Assembly: GCA_023055505.1 (NCBI GenBank)
Contig: JALIRH010000149.1
Location: 484,501-548,500 of the forward strand
Source of the DNA: Callipepla californica brunnescens
Lineage: Eukaryota; Chordata; Aves; Galliformes; Odontophoridae
Direction: 5' to 3'
Length of the DNA: 64,000 bases
Of this stretch, positions 51,132-64,000 are shown one piece after another (the stretch's first letter is position 1; each line of letters opens with the position of its first letter). Under the pieces are notes generated by a model. That model did no database searches. It was given only the letters and a program-made list of their open reading frames with translations, and had not been told where the DNA came from. The translations under genes and the position numbers were made by a program.

Positions 51132-54100
51132 CTTTCATGGAAAATTGCTACGTATTAGCCAAATGCGAGTGATATTAACCAGCCATATTTTGAGGAGATA
51201 ACTCCCCCAGGAAGCAAGGTACAGGAGGCAATTCTAGTCTCCCAGTACTTGGATCATATAGGTACATTAGTACTTAAATGTACATGAGACAAAGAGAAGA
51301 TTTCAGATTCATTACTTGCCCTGATGCTTCTTATTTAAATACCCCGTTGCTCCACAGGCCTGCCTTTGTACTCTGTTTTATTTACTAACACAGAAATCAC
51401 CATAGTGTCTGGTGCCTATAAGTCTGGCAGGAGTGGCAAATTTAAGCTGGAGCTCCTGAGCTGAATCTAGATGCTGTCAGCATGGAGAGGCTGCCAACAC
51501 AGGCACTGCATATCAAAGACAGGATTAGCTACAATTTAAAAAATCAACAAAAAGGCTACAACTTCTAATCCTTTACAGGATGGCTGTATCATTTCACCCC
51601 GAGCAGGCTGCACAAATCTATTGTTCTGAGGTTATTATGTAAACTGCCAAAGTCCCTGTAATGCTGGGGATAGTTAAATGTGTAAACAGAAATCATTCTA
51701 TATTTAAACATTATAGTTCTTCTGGTTGTTAAACTATCATTAGAACAGGATGGAAGCTGGTTTACAAGCTCCACTGCCGTATTTCTACACTGTGGGTGGT
51801 AGAAGCAAAGCCATTTTAAGACAATAAAATTTCTTTGTCAAATATGCTGTAGATAACTGTTTATACATAGCAGAGGTTGCCTCTCACCTCCTGAACCTTA
51901 AGGAAAAGCATGAATGAAATGGATATATTGGTTTAAGCTCTTGTAGAAGCCTGGAAAGTCAGGACTTGAATCTGCTGACATGGCAGTGGTTATTTGGCAA
52001 TTGCTTCTCTGTTGAAGAATTAGTTCTACCCTCTTTCTGACTGTAGAAGACATGCTGAAAGACGTCTCCTTTAATATACAAAATGAGAAAACAAGAAGTT
52101 GGAGTCTTATATGGACACACAGGTGTTCTTCTGTTTAAAATTAATCATTGGATACTGAGAAAACAATTTCAGACTATATAAAAACCAATGAAAATTGCTG
52201 AAAATGCCATTAGCACAATGACAGTATTTAGTACATTTCTGTGTTCCCCCAATAAATGTGATATTTGCCACAGGATTTGCACATCAGTTAAAAGCAGAAT
52301 TGAGCAATAATCTTAATAAGTAAATCCTATTAGTAAGACAGGACTTTGGTCTAAAATCTGAAATATTTCAGCTATCATGTTTCAGTGTTTAGTCTGAGAC
52401 TTGATAAAGTGCTGGGGTTCCAGATACATGCAGGGATTCAAGCATCCTATTATCATTTCAAATAGATGATTTTTAATGAGTCAAACAAGGGCCTCTGTTA
52501 TTTTGTCTTTGGGACAAAATACCTTCAGGGTTACTTTCAGCAGTGGCTGGTTAGCAGGACTGAAATCTCAGTCTCACTGAGATGTGTCAGCTTGCTGTGA
52601 AATGCTCTCTTTAGGAAAGAGATTTGCAATGCAATTTTGAAAGGTTAGGCCAAGATGTTTGCATTAAAACATGTTATTAGCCCACCACTTTATTCCGTAG
52701 CTCCCTAGCGGTTAGTGTTTTTATATAGCAAGTGGGGCAACAAATTGATACCCTCCCGACCAAACCCTCAGATATTGTGCTGACATTTAGGAGCTGTTCT
52801 GAACAGGGATATGCTGTGCTGAGTGGAGTACCCTGAAGGGACTGCAGGATTTGTAGTGCCAGAACAACCAAGGGTCACTCATGTAGGAAAAGCAATCTTG
52901 GGCACCTGCCTCTACTCACAGATTTCTCTCTGCTCTTTCCTTCTTTCCCCATCCTTCAGTATCTCTGCAGAGTAAAATAAAAGAAATAATTAACTATAAA
53001 TAACTTGAAAAGATTGTAGAATTTCTGCTTCTAGTTGCTGACTTTAATGGAGAAATATGAAAATTCTGAGTTCTTCACAAAAAAAAAAGTTTTTTTTTCT
53101 AAGGAAAAACAGGTTATTTTTCATAGGAAAAAAGAATAGCGTAATACATCACAAGTTCTTCTTATGTGCATAATTCTGGTTCTGTGGTATTATTCATACA
53201 GAGTAGTATGGAAGAAACTATATATTTACTGAAAGTTAATTCTTCTTTATTTTTGATAATTTAAAAATACAATTTTGACCCTATCCTATCAGATTCAATA
53301 CTTGGGATTGTTCTGTGATGTATCCAAGTCTGTATATAAAAGGCAAATATCCAATCTACTGATATATCTAAGGTAATGCAACTGCAAAAGCAACACAACA
53401 ACAACAAATGCAATAGGATTTGAAGAAATTAAATTGGATTCTTTCATACTATATACACTAGAAGACGTATAATAATGAAATCAACAAACACTGTTCTTGA
53501 TACAAATAATCCTCATCTATTTTTCTGGAGTTTAAGTCTTGATAATTTTTTTTTTTTTTTTCCTCAAAAAATCAACGTATTTTTGGCACAAAGTTTACAA
53601 TCAGAAGAAGTCTTCTGAATGGAATTAAATACTAATTCAACTATTTATGAACTGATGCGGAAATTAAATGAAGATTTTTATCTGCATTCAGCCTTGTCAT
53701 GACAAATTTTTAGTTGTCAACAATTTTGTTAACAATCTATTATTGCAACTTGCATTTATTGAATTCATTATCTCATAAAGTTCAGCATATGTAAGATCAG
53801 ACTGCTCTCATTTAAGACTGCATTGTTAAAATTTTTAAAAGCATTTGCAAGAATACCAAGTGGTATTAAATTATTGAAACACCCTCTTTATCATTTCCAT
53901 CTTAGCTTCCTATAAAAACTTATAAATTACATCTAGTCAGATTTCATCCAATGTGCAACAGCAACACTGAGCTACTGAAAATATTATCAGCAAGTTTTCA
54001 GTTATTGAATATGGAGATGTCATTTTAAGCTGGCAGAATGATTTAATTTTTGGGGGGAGGGGGAGGGAGGATGGGAGTATGTTTGGATTTTGAATGCTTT

Positions 54101-54336
54101 TATCAAATGAATAACGAGCATAAAAACTAACATCAATTGTTGTCCAATCAACCTGAGTGAAATGAAGACAATTTGTTGGCTATACAGCATACAAATTGGA
54201 CAGTTAACTGAATGAAAGTATTTATTTCTGTCATTCCATTAATTTGTACTACTTTTGGTACATTCTGAAACTAACAGTGTTGGTTAGAATTAGCCTAGGT
54301 TAAAAATTTCGTTTTGAAGGTCATGTAATACCAGTG
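51132..54336. other. Non-coding stretch
   Basis: No gene or transposon recognised. T runs lie near 53092 and 53549-53561, and a G-rich run (GGGGGGAGGGGGAGGGAGG) lies at about 54052-54070. Confidence 0.5.
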
Positions 54337-54640
54337 TTTTTTGTTGGAAATGATCTTCCAGATCAAGTCCAACCATCAGCTACTATGTCCTGTAATTAAA
54401 TCATGTCTCTTAAAGACACATGACTCTATCAATATCACATACCTCTATCAATCAGGAGTCCAGCCTTCCATGGGCAGCATTTTCCAATATTTGGCCACCC
54501 TCTGCATAAGAAATTCTTCATAATAACGAGTCTAAACCTTTTCCAGTCTAAACCTCCTCCCTGTGTAACTTGAGACTGTTTCCTCACATCCTATCATTTG
54601 TCACCTGAGAAGGTACCAGCAACAGAAGTGCTTATGGACC
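54337..54640 (-). repeat. CR1 LINE 3'-end fragment, diverged
   Basis: TTGTTGGAAATGATCTTCCA, CAGATCAAGTCCAACCATCA, CATTTTCCAATATTTGGCCA, CCTCCTCCCTGTGTAACTTG and GACTGTTTCCTCACATCCTA follow the reverse complement of the CR1 C-terminus/3' end with many changes. Confidence 0.85.
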
Positions 54641-54998
54641 CTTCACCATTAGCAATGAGAAATTACTTTTGTGATTTTTTTTTCTTTGAGATGAATTGGC
54701 AGCTGAACTGGCTTCTTGGGTTAACACTTCTGCATTGCTTGTATTTAGGTGTCTACATAAAGTTTTAAACGTAGGTAATGATTATCTCACACCCAGCTGA
54801 AGTGTTTTTGCAGATGTGGAACAGTGTTACTGGGTATCCATGCTCAGATGTTGGCAGTGAGAGGTCAAAAGAGCCACTGTGAGGAGACAGAGAAGCCGTC
54901 CACTGCAGGACATAGACAGTTCCAACCCTTTCCAACAGATACCATGGCTCCCATTGCCTGCAGTTGAGCCCGTCAGCCAAACTTAAACCATTTATTTT
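54641..54998. other. Non-coding gap between CR1 fragments
   Basis: About 360 bases with no recognised content. Confidence 0.5.
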
Positions 54999-55260
54999 AG
55001 AATCATAGAGTCATAGAATTGTTAGAGTTGGAAGTGACTGTTAAGGTCATCTGGTCCAATTTCTCTGCAATAAACAAGGACACCTATAGCTAGATCAGTT
55101 TGATTGGAGTCTGGTCCAGCGTGGTCTTGAATGTCTTCAGGGACAGGGGGCTTCCACCACATTTTGAGGCAACTTGTTCCAGTGCCTCACCACACCAGCT
55201 GTAAAAGACTTTTTCCTTGCGACAGGATTAGTAGGTTTCTAACTTCTTTCACCTGAATTG
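54999..55260 (-). repeat. CR1 LINE 3'-end fragment
   Basis: AGAATCATAGAGTCATAGAA, TGTTAGAGTTGGAAGTGACT and AAGGTCATCTGGTCCAATTT, followed by CAACTTGTTCCAGTGCCTCA and AGACTTTTTCCTTGC, are the reverse complement of the CR1 terminus. Confidence 0.93.
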
Positions 55261-55261
55261 T

Positions 55262-55625
55262 GCGAGGTTTATTCTGCTTTCCATCCCACACTTCCAAGTC
55301 AGAGGATAAATTACCCTGTGGATAATTGGTCTGTCATTTAAAGACGGATGTAAAGGAGGAATTGAGAAGCTCAGAATTTTATTCAGCGGTCACATTCTTC
55401 ACCACATCTAGTAATGAATGGAGATTCTCCTTAGTCCTTCTCTTACTGTCTATGTATTTGTAAAAAAGTTTTTCATTCTCTTTTACCCCAGTGGAGAAGC
55501 TGAGCTTGAGCTGGGCTTTTACCTCACTAATTTTCTCTCAGCGTATCTTAACAAATTCTTTGAATTCTCCATGAGCTTTCCATCCCTTCTTCCTCAGGAG
55601 CGGAAAGGGGGCCTGGGGAAGGGGG
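55262..55625 (-). repeat. CR1 ORF2 linker region (between endonuclease and RT)
   Basis: Translating the minus strand of about 55330-55540 gives EKISEVKAQLKLSFSTGVKE, NEKLFYKYIDSKRRTKENLH and SLLDVVKNVTAE, then a stop, then NSELLNSSFTSVF. This is the well-known CR1 stretch joining endonuclease and reverse transcriptase. It sits directly against the CR1 3' end at 54999-55260 in the same orientation, so the two are probably one element that lost its RT region. Confidence 0.82.
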
Positions 55626-58600
55626 TGAAAAAATGTGGAGTTTTCATGCTTGACTTTTCAGTGCCCAGGTTTATTTTAATTGGCAGTGAAGTTAATTGTC
55701 TCCAAGTCAAGTCTGTTTTGCCTGTAATGGTAACCGGTAAGTGAGCCCACTGCTATATCTCAACACATGAGATTCCTCTTCCCCTTTCATTCTATTTCCA
55801 CCTCCATCCCATACTCACATTCCACTGAAGGGGAAAATGAGTGAGCAGCTGAGTGGGAGCTTGGCTCTTTGTCAAGGCTCTTTGTCAATAAAGAAGTAGA
55901 GAAGGCTCAATTCTATGGATATTCAGCAACTGAGGGAAAAAAATGACACTGATGTAATAGAAAGATGCCTTGGACTGGGAAGGTCTCTGTTAAGATTAGA
56001 GTATTATCTATTATACAATACGTAGAATATTTCACATTAAAAAAAAAAGACTGCTCCTACAAATGTGCATTTAGTTAGGGTTTCAGTGTTTATCACTAAA
56101 ACACAAATTTGCCTGAGCTTGATGGAACCTACAAATAGAGCTTGAGAGACCTGAGTCTCATTCCCATCTGAGCTAGGCAGCTGCTCTAACAACATGGGCA
56201 CGTCTCTTGATTCTTCTTTCAGACAAAATTTGCTGACAGTAGTCAGACTGCTTTAGACCTACACTTAAAAATGCATTAAAAAAACAAGTCAAGGTTTCGT
56301 ATATACAAGTGTAGCTATGTTCTAATTCAACTATAGTTTGCTCTGCCTCTGCTTTCCCCACAAGACATTGTCTGTTTAGTCTATTCAGCTTATAAGCCCT
56401 TGAGGAAGAGTTGCCTGTATATAGTGTTTAGAACTACGATATTTAATCCAACTACATTACCATGCATAGTTTTAACTATAGGAATGGTCTCAGTGAGGCC
56501 ATTTGCAAATTCATTTTCAGAATGTTAAGCATGAGCACAAACATTTATGGGATTTGATTCTCCGAATGCCAGAAAAGGCAATGTAAAATGAGCAAAATTT
56601 AGAATGGCTGTCTTGAGTTGAGAGTTGATATTATATTAAAGCAAAAATGAAAACATTTTTTACCAAAAATCAGGTGTATCTAGAATTTCTAATGATATGA
56701 ATATTTATTGAATCACAAATTCATGATAGTTCAGAATCATATCGTGGTTTATAAAAGCATTTGCTTTTCATGCTGCTCAAGCATATAATGGGGCTGTTGA
56801 GCACCATTCTTGATAACTAGCTTAAGATAGAACCTGTTAGAATTCAAACAAAAGACTTTTAATTAACATCTGTATAGACTAAGACATCTTTGTTTATATA
56901 AGGTGTATAAGCTTTTTATTTTTACTTTTCTTTCATGTGCAGTCAGTGATTACTTGTAAGAACCTAACTCAATTTTATTTTCCATGTGTGATTCAGCTGT
57001 TATTCTACAAGGTTTTGCTGCTAAAGCAAAGGTGAAATACAGCTGAAACACAGCATTTACAGGAAGACTGTTCTTTGATTTCTGACACTTGGATATATGC
57101 AGACATGTAACAGGAATTGTCCATTTTGGGAAAGTGCTGCTTACTATTTTGGAAAGATAAGCTCCCATTTAAGTTAGAATTATGTTCTTGCACATTTTCT
57201 CATTTCCTAGAATAAAATCCCCTGATATGGCTTTATCAGGAGGGGTGTTCCTGATTTGTCTGTGAGCTGGGCACAAGGTCCTGCAGGCTGTGAGTGATTT
57301 AAGCACGAGGTGAGAAGTGTGGCACTGCTGGTAACTTGGTACTGGCTTGCATAGATTGTTCAGTGCATGTCAGAGGTGAAAACAAATGCTGTGATGGGAA
57401 ATGTAAACCAGATTTCCTCTTTGTTGAACTGAGGATGGGAAGTGAAGAGGAGAGTGAAGGAATGCTGCAAATTGAGGTGGAGGTGAATTTTCCAAAACAA
57501 GACTGCTATATGAGGTACTATAAGCTCCCAGAGGGTGAAATTCAGTCTTCTGTAAAGGGAAAATACATGACTGAGGTTGAATTTGAAATCTTTTGATGAC
57601 ATTAGGATATCTACAGCTATGTTCAGAAAATCCACTGGCTAATAGCCCTCACTTCCCTATCTTTGCTCGATTTAAAGTGTTAAATCCCCATGGATTTGAT
57701 GGCCACCAGACATAAGAAATTCAGTACACTGAGAAGTAGAAAAAATGTTCTATGTAGCTTGAGGCAAATACTGCTGTTGAGCTGTTATAAATCCATATCC
57801 TCTGTGCATTATGATGGGAGTGGTGCAGAACATGATTTTCTCAGTAAGCTATGTTAGAGTTTAGAAAGACAAAAAACATGGGAAATGTGCAACTAGAAAA
57901 CCTTGTAATATGGAAGTAGAAAGAGGGAAAACTGAAAGAAACTGTTAGCATTCATTAATTCATGCATTAAATTCTGTCTCTTGCAGCAGAAAACTTCCTT
58001 GGAACCAGTTGTGTGGGCTCAGTATGAAACAGTAGATTTTGGTCAAATATTTATTTTTATGTATATTTATTTCAATGAGACATCAGAGATGCATTTTTAG
58101 TTTTGAAGAAAAAAAGTCATTAAATATATAGCTCAAATAGTAACCTTTATGAATACTTTCCAGTATAGTTGTTTTGTTTTGTTTAATTACACATTATGGA
58201 CAGTTCCTATGGCCATGCCTTGAGTAAACCTTTATTTCTCATTTATAACACCACCATTGTCCTGATTCTGAAAGTATAAATGCCAATTCTAAATAGCAGC
58301 ATAGATTTGAGTGAGGAGATGTTTCTCAGCCTGATTAAGAAGGATCAAAATCTACATTCTTACTTTCATCTGGAAAAGAATTTACTGAGTGATAACTATT
58401 TAAATTAGCTCGAAAAATGTGCCACACTTGATTTTCCTTCAGTTGCTTCCCTAGGAGATATAATTCATGACCAAGTCTCCGTATAAAAGAGTAATGGATG
58501 CTTTAAATTCCTTTAACACCAAACCTGCAATTTGAGGAATTAATGCTAGTGGATGGATTGATTCTTAATGCTTCCTTCCTCCTCCCAGTGTGTTAACATA

Positions 58601-61600
58601 CTTCTACCTAGACGGTCACCTAATGTCTTTATTTCTGTTTTTTTTTTCTTTTATCTCTTCCTCCTCATCTGTGCAGCCTGCCATCCACTTGGCATTTCCC
58701 TTAATTTATTACATAATTGAAAGAAAGTTCTCTTGCTTTATAGCTGCTGTCTGCTCTCCTTTTTTTTTTTTTTTTTCAACAATTGTTCAATTCCAGAATG
58801 CAGGTGTGTGGTTTTTATTTGCCTTATTTCAATTTTCACAGTAAGATTAATGGAAAAGCCACTTAGTGAAGTTTTCCAGGTAGGAAACTGATAGGGAATG
58901 ACAAATATTCTAAATTAATTGCCTTATTATTTAATGTCACAATACCATTCAGTAGCATTAGCTGACATCAAGGCATCACTGTTTTAGAAGATCTATGTGT
59001 GCTTCAGTGGTATGAAAGCACCTTTTCTCTCTGAATCATTGTTATTTTAAAGTAAACTGTTCAATGTCTTTCTACACTAATGCAAACTAAGGTGTTGGTA
59101 CAGACTAATACTAACAGATTTGTACTACTGCTTTATTCCTCGTTACACTGAGACTTTTTTTTTCTGTATATACTCTGCTGTTCTCTGAGCAATAACAAAG
59201 ACTTTTGAATTCTACTTTGGTGTTTTCTGGTTACTTGTTCTGGGGAAGGAAAGGTCTCTTTCTTAAATGATTTAAATACTTTCTCAAGACAATTTACACT
59301 TTTGAAGACATAAGCTATGGCCTCTCCTCTAAGTAGCTGGTGATCACTTTAATGAGAACATAAAATTTGTGGCATTCAGTAATGTTTCTGTTTGAGCATT
59401 TCCAACTTAATCCACTGCCCATAACTTCTACAGAGCCATTGGACATTTTCTATGTCAGTTTCTATAACATAAATGTTTTTATATGTGTGGTAGTGTTTTA
59501 GAAATTTAACTTAATATCACCAAACCGTGCCCAAGTTATACCATATGATCTCTCTGTAATTTTAATTCGAAAATGAGCTTGCTAACACTGGTATAGCATT
59601 CCTAGTAAGCTGCAAAATACTAAATTTTCAACAGGGAAGTTAAACTTTCTGTAAGGAATGAAATCTCTTCTTTATAGCATCCTCATTTATCTAATTTATA
59701 AGTACGTTAAACTAATTTATCCAAATATGTGCAACTCTTATTGCTATAATATTAAAGGTTGTTTTGAATGGGAGATATAGCTTTCAGAAGCAGATAGTTT
59801 GGGACTCCTAACAGAATGTAAGGAAATCTGAATTATTTTTGTATTTTCTGAAAATGTGTGCATTTTAAATAAGATATCAAACTTATCAGACTTTCTGTAG
59901 AAAATGTTCAAAACTCCTCTGCTTTTATTTTGTATTAAAAACTTCCAGGTTATGCACTTGCAATATGTAGGATACTTTCCTTCCATTTTCTTCTAGTACC
60001 ATTCCTTAAATAGTAATCTGTATTTTTAAATGGTTAATGGTAGTAGACATTAAAAACTGTTTTAGGGATTGAGATATCCTTTAGAGATGGATATGTAATA
60101 ATTTGAAAAAGCTTTAAATCCTGTTTCTCCTTTGCATCCCTTAAGTATTTGCTGGCAAACTTATCTCTGATTCATGAAAACTTTGTTCTAATAGGCAATT
60201 TCTGGTCTAGGCAAATCATTGTGGTAATTAGCTTACAATTTAATACTGAAATCTGTGTGTTGTTTTTGTGAAGAGCCCAAGAACTAAAATAATTGGATCT
60301 AAAACAAGTTGGTTTTCAAACACTGCAGAGCTTTGAGAATGATGCAGGACTCATTTTAACTACCCAGTGAGAATTAAAGCAGAGAACCTTACTCTTTGTG
60401 ATGTTGATTATTTAAAGCTGGGGAATACAGTTGAAAGGATATAGCTGCAATTTAATGCGATTAGCCTGCCATATCAAGCCATTGGATAATTTTAGACTTT
60501 GCAAGACACCGCTCTTATGGTGTTGATATTCACTGGCCTTTGGGAGCTGATTGAAGAGGGATGATGAGAGTAAAATAGATTTGGATAATATTAGAGGCAA
60601 CTGGGGCAAATACATGCAGATTTTCTCATTTAAACACAAAAGAAACCTGGTTTATGTGAAATGGAATCTGGGTGTATTATGCTGAAAATACACTTATCAC
60701 AACTCCCTCTGGTATATGCAACAAACAAAAAGAACAAGCTTGAGGCTTAATCGGTCTACTCAAGTTCATATGACATATTCATTATTTTCTGCATTAGAAA
60801 GAGAATGTCAAGATCAAAAGCTTCATTCTGATTAGCTGGCAAGCGTTCAGTATTGTATTATGGAGCATGCATTCATGACTACTTTGCAGTATTTGGAAAT
60901 CAATTTGTTTCATTCCTGTTGAGGAAGTACCATGGTATCATTTAACAAGAATAAAAGGCTTCAGTTTAATTACTGTTCTTGTGATTATGGACTCTTGCTC
61001 ATCACCCATACCTCTCACAGAGTGTATGTCAGTTTCACGGCTGTGGTTTTCTCCTGTGCAGATATTACTTGTATTTTCATTCATAGATACTGACACCATA
61101 TAAACCATTTACCTAAAGATTAAATAACCCAAAGTTCATGAAAATAGATGGTTAATTTGATAGACTATGTACAAGCCACTGATCTTGTTACCTGTGTATA
61201 GATCTAGTTGTCTGGGTAGGAAGTGTGGGTTATTTATAACTCAAATTTTACAATTATTCATACAGCACTATTAAAAACAATATTAATTACCCCTACAGTC
61301 CAGTGGACTTAACTTGTTTAAACATTTTGTAAGGATCTGGACACAACATATTAATCTTTTTTATTTATGTAACACATTACTAATTGTAGTTCACGACAAT
61401 GAATCTATGTCAGTGACAAGATGCAGAGTGCACAATGGACAAGAAAAAAAACTACATCGTATCTTGTGATTTCTTTTTCATTTTCCAGATCAATGTACCT
61501 TCATGTTCCACTAAAACTCAAAATCCGATTCTGGACCAATTATATAACATGTCATAATTCTATTTAAACAAACAATTTAAATTTATGAATAACAGGTTGT

Positions 61601-62841
61601 GTGTTGTACTAGTATGATGAATGACCATAGTAATTTTTTTACATTTTTAAAACCTTGGAAGTAATTTTTGCTAATTGCTGCTTAATTCAAATTAACAGTG
61701 ATCAGAGGTTTTGTTTTGTTATTTTCTTTCAGAAAAATCAAGATTTTCTATTTGCATTCAGGCATGATGCCTCCTGTCGTCTGTACCACAGTTATGACTA
61801 TTGAGAATTTGTTGGTACTGTCATATATTGTGTTAAATTTTCTATTATGAAAATGTACTTCATAAGGTGAAGATTTTGTATGCAAATATTGTACAAAGCT
61901 TATTCTATAAATTGACACTGAGAATCTAGAGTGCAGAAAGTGAAAATGGGATAGTCAGACTATTTTCAAGGAATGAATCTTTCTTTCCAAGTCTTTTTTG
62001 TAGGCTAAGCAAATACAGAAATGCATCTATTCAAACATTTCTGGAAAAGTTTGTCTGGTACTACCTGTACCTTTTTGAAAGCCACCAACCACAGGTAGTG
62101 ACCTTGAACATCTTTCGGAGAAGGCATCAACAACCTGTGCAAAAACAGGAGAAATTTCATCCCCCAGCTAACTGCAATTCTCTATATTGTTGGAAGCAGC
62201 ACTGATTAAAATGACTACCATCAAAAGAGCTCTATGAACAATTCTTTAAATAACTGATAGCCACAAGCTAAGAAACTAGAAATTTTCACTTATAAACCTT
62301 CTGAATTTCTTTGATGAATGCAATGTGACCCCACAGTCACTGATTAGAATAGAACTCTTAATAACGTTTAATTTTTGCAATGTCTATTTTACTGTTATCT
62401 TTTTGGAGGTATCTTTCTACTTAGCATCTTAAATTTTTATAGTTTCTAAATGTTATTTTTGAATTCTTTGCTTTTAAAAACTGCTCCTTGAATTTTTCAG
62501 TCAAATCAGAACTTCGCAGTTGCAGAAGTTCTTAAAAACTAACCAGATTTTTGACAGTAAATGTACAAACAAGATTTATGAATAGATGTTCAACAAAATT
62601 TGAAGTACTGGGAAGATATTTTGTTTCACATTGTACCTGCTCATAATTCATTATGTGAAAAATTCATTTCTCCAAAAGGCATTCCAGAGAAACTTCTTTG
62701 GGATAGCAAAGTAGGATTTCATACATTGTGATTTCATTTTAAAAGGAATTTTATAAGCTTTAATACATATTCCATGTATTTATTATGTTGGAAATCTTTC
62801 TCCATTAGTTTTACTTTTGTTTCAGTAAATTTTGCCATCAT
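55626..62841. other. Long non-coding stretch without recognisable transposons
   Basis: In 7.2 kb I see no gene and no clear transposon. There is a perfect 13-base tandem duplication (GGCTCTTTGTCAA twice) at 55863-55888 and T runs near 58758-58776. The part at 60180-60980 has mixed composition and many ATTA-type cores, and looks like vertebrate conserved non-coding DNA (inference). A faint CR1-like resemblance at 62070-62170 is not strong enough to call. Confidence 0.5.
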
Positions 62842-62960
62842 TCACAGAATCACAGATTCACCAAGGTTGGAAAAGACTTGTAAGATCATCCAGTCCAACC
62901 ATTCATACATTAATTCAGTTGAAACAAGCGATCTCCAGAAACTGATGCTATCTCCACAGC
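62842..62960 (-). repeat. CR1 LINE 3'-end fragment
   Basis: CACAGAATCACAGATTCACC, AAGGTTGGAAAAGACTTGTA and AGATCATCCAGTCCAACCAT are a well-kept reverse complement of the CR1 terminus. The similarity fades after about 62950. Confidence 0.92.
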
Positions 62961-64000
62961 AGCATATGAAATGCAAACAGATCATTCTCTAGTCCGGATT
63001 GCAGGATGCATGGAATGTCATGCAGCTGTATTACTAAAACTATCTATATTAATCAAGGTACTTGACTGTTGTAAACTTCCAAGAAGGATAACGCATTATT
63101 TTGCTATGTTCTGCACTGTGCTCAGAAATGAAGACAGTGCTTATTGGTCCATGTCAAAAGTTTTAGCAGTGTGAATAATGAAGCTTCTCATTCATTTACA
63201 TTCAATTTATCAATATAGTGTTAGTCACTGAGAGACTGCTTCTAAGTTTGATTGGAAAAAACAGATTTTTGAGTGATATACAGTTGTCTACATGTATGGA
63301 ACTCATAAGAAAACAGAGCCTATATTTTCCTTCAAAAAATGTTAATGAGACCACATATCACAAAATCTGTAAACTTCTGTATTCATTTCATTATCTGGAA
63401 GATTTCCAAACCCCAAACTTTTACATTTTTCATGAAACATATCATAATAATTTATAATACTCTTGGTCCATTTAGGACCAATTTTTTTATTCTGGACCTG
63501 TATGAAACCAAGTGGTTCTTACAAGCTATGTTTCTTCTGGGTTTACTTCAGATCTTCTCAAATTATTTTCTTGCAGATAAGAAAATAAATCTGTTTTGTT
63601 TGATACTAGACAGTAGCACAGCACGAGAGGATGTTTAGATTTCATGACAGTTTACGTAGTTTTTTTCTGCTTTATGGAAAAACAAGGATGTGAGTTATGC
63701 AAGGTATCTACTGTATATCCAAATGATATTTCTGTAGAAATGCACTGAAAGCCCAGATATTAAGATGAATGTGCCAAATTTGCTTTCTGCAATTCTTTCA
63801 GATAGCATTATTGTTTTTATTACAATTTTATGCAATGTTTTTACTCAGTTTTCTCTTCAATTATAATCCATATAGAAATCAATACAAGGTCTGGTATGAA
63901 ATTCTCTCCTCTTTGAAGACATTTACAGAAATCCACAGAAATTACAGAAGTCTGATTTTTATATTTTACCAACTTTAAAAATATACTTTATGCCTATAAG
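62961..64000. other. Non-coding stretch at the window end
   Basis: AT-rich, with no gene or transposon recognised. Overlapping small open frames at 63218-63638 show no family resemblance. Confidence 0.5.

Noticed and set aside
50867..51172. Lys/Arg/Glu-rich open frame (and its Phe/Ser/Leu antisense)
   Set aside because: A pure product of the (AAAAG)n repeat.
57336..57596. 86-codon open frame with acidic composition
   Set aside because: No family resemblance, splice context or supporting neighbour; expected by chance in 64 kb.
62070..62170. Possible very old CR1 fragment
   Set aside because: Only a few scattered words (for example CTTGAACATCT) resemble CR1; too weak to call by eye.
1..64000. 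CRISPR array, operons, tRNA or rRNA genes, endogenous retroviral genes
   Set aside because: None was seen. The tandem repeats are simple microsatellites without spacers, and no cloverleaf, rRNA or retroviral gene motif was recognised on either strand.

Overview
The window is vertebrate nuclear DNA, almost certainly from a bird and probably a galliform such as chicken. The grounds are the many CR1 LINE fragments with the characteristic CR1 3' end (ATTCTATGATTCT-like), and three remnants that I recognise from memory as the chicken mariner Galluhop. The base composition is AT-rich and CpG-poor. There is no dense gene array and nothing bacterial or viral was recognised.

Layout. Positions 1-1109 are the end of an intron. 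Positions 1110-1523 are the last coding exon of a class 3 semaphorin on the + strand, best read as SEMA3D. It carries the end of the Ig domain, a cysteine-bearing basic tail and two furin-type basic clusters. A 3' UTR of about 1.1 kb follows, with AATAAA signals near 2581-2616. From about 2.6 kb to 64 kb I find no other supportable protein-coding gene; this looks like the start of the gene desert expected downstream of SEMA3D.

The desert holds fourteen CR1 fragments (ten on the minus strand), at about 0.65, 6.5 (two, head to head), 12.5, 14.8, 22.9, 26.0, 33.9, 43.8, 47.3, 54.3, 55.0, 55.3 and 62.8 kb. The largest, at 47281-48560, still shows reverse-transcriptase segments but has a changed catalytic motif. 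Three Galluhop mariner remnants lie at 6.2, 10.5 and 21.7 kb. Several old palindromic repeats occur at 7.6, 20.2, 22.7 and 31.1 kb. Three long purine/pyrimidine tandem tracts lie at 17.06-17.21, 25.72-25.88 and 50.88-51.13 kb.

The one compositional outlier in the desert is a GC- and CpG-rich islet at 8881-9054, directly after an exon-like 51-base segment. The best candidates for regulatory function are this islet and repeat-free stretches such as 60.2-61.0 kb; both are inference. I did not find a novel multi-gene system. The window is one gene end plus non-coding, transposon-scarred DNA.
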